DNA from: Anaerolineae bacterium
Lineage (GTDB): Bacteria; Chloroflexota; Anaerolineae; Anaerolineales; UBA11858
DNA length: 6,139 nt
NCBI GenBank assembly: GCA_003694235.1
Contig: RFKO01000118.1
Location: forward strand, 1 to 6,139
Direction of reading: 5' to 3'
Part shown: positions 6,066-6,139 of the stretch, piece after piece
How positions within the stretch are numbered: position 1 is the first letter of the stretch
Layout of the letters: each line of letters starts with the position of its first letter
Position numbers and translations under genes: made by a program
Notes under the pieces: generated by a model
Databases searched by the model: none
What the model saw: only the letters and a program-made list of their open reading frames with translations
Told to the model about the DNA's origin: nothing

Positions 6066-6139
6066 ATGGCTATTGAAGTCATTCTCCACATCCATAACAT
6101 GGATCCCATCGTCGGCGAGATCGACGAATTACCCAAACC
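6066..6139 (+). CDS. 5' end of an unrecognised protein gene (partial)
   Basis: An open frame starts at ATG 6066, 4 nt after the FHA stop, and runs off the right edge with 24 complete codons (begins MAIEVILHIHN, continues MDPIVGEID). A reasonable ribosome site and the same tight spacing as the other operon genes support it as a real member. The visible part is a short beta-like stretch followed by acidic residues, with no signal peptide and no motif I can assign. It is expected to share the regulation of the kinase cassette. Function unknown. Confidence 0.65.
   Translation, partial: MAIEVILHIHNMDPIVGEIDELPK

Overview
The window is GC-rich and almost fully coding, with every gene on the + strand. 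Domain architectures (a Ser/Thr kinase fused to a PQQ-type propeller, a PP2C phosphatase, a J-domain/VWA protein and a zinc-ribbon/FHA protein) and the kinase style (an F-R-D catalytic loop and a P-P-E activation segment) resemble those of Chloroflexota such as Anaerolineae. Cyanobacteria or another phylum cannot be excluded from sequence alone.

Layout: (i) 1-130 is the 3' tail of an unrecognised gene. (ii) 158-1156 is an aldo-keto reductase of the potassium-channel beta-subunit-like group, with a strong ribosome binding site and probably co-transcribed with the upstream gene. (iii) 1157-1246 is the only real intergenic region. It holds a perfect 11-bp inverted repeat bracketed by two exact copies of GTTGTATAAT, each containing a consensus -10 box. 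(iv) 1247 to the right edge is a tight five-gene operon: Ser/Thr kinase-propeller, PP2C phosphatase, J-domain/VWA protein, zinc-ribbon/FHA protein, and the start of an unrecognised gene. Gaps between these genes are 12, 2, 4 and 4 nt.

Reading of the operon: it contains a kinase that can write Ser/Thr phosphorylation, a phosphatase that can erase it and an FHA domain that can read phosphothreonine. The fourth member pairs a J domain, which in this family engages DnaK, with a metal-dependent VWA binding domain. The kinase has no transmembrane helix, so its eight-bladed propeller is probably in the cytosol, not an extracellular sensor. The simplest model is a soluble phospho-signalling module that assembles on, or remodels, protein complexes. 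It resembles the kinase/PP2C/VWA triad linked to Ter stress systems, but adds a J domain and an FHA reader. That functional model is inference; the domain assignments rest on clear motifs.

No RNA genes, CRISPR arrays, insertion sequences, attachment sites or origins were seen, and no gene-free stretch exceeds about 90 nt.
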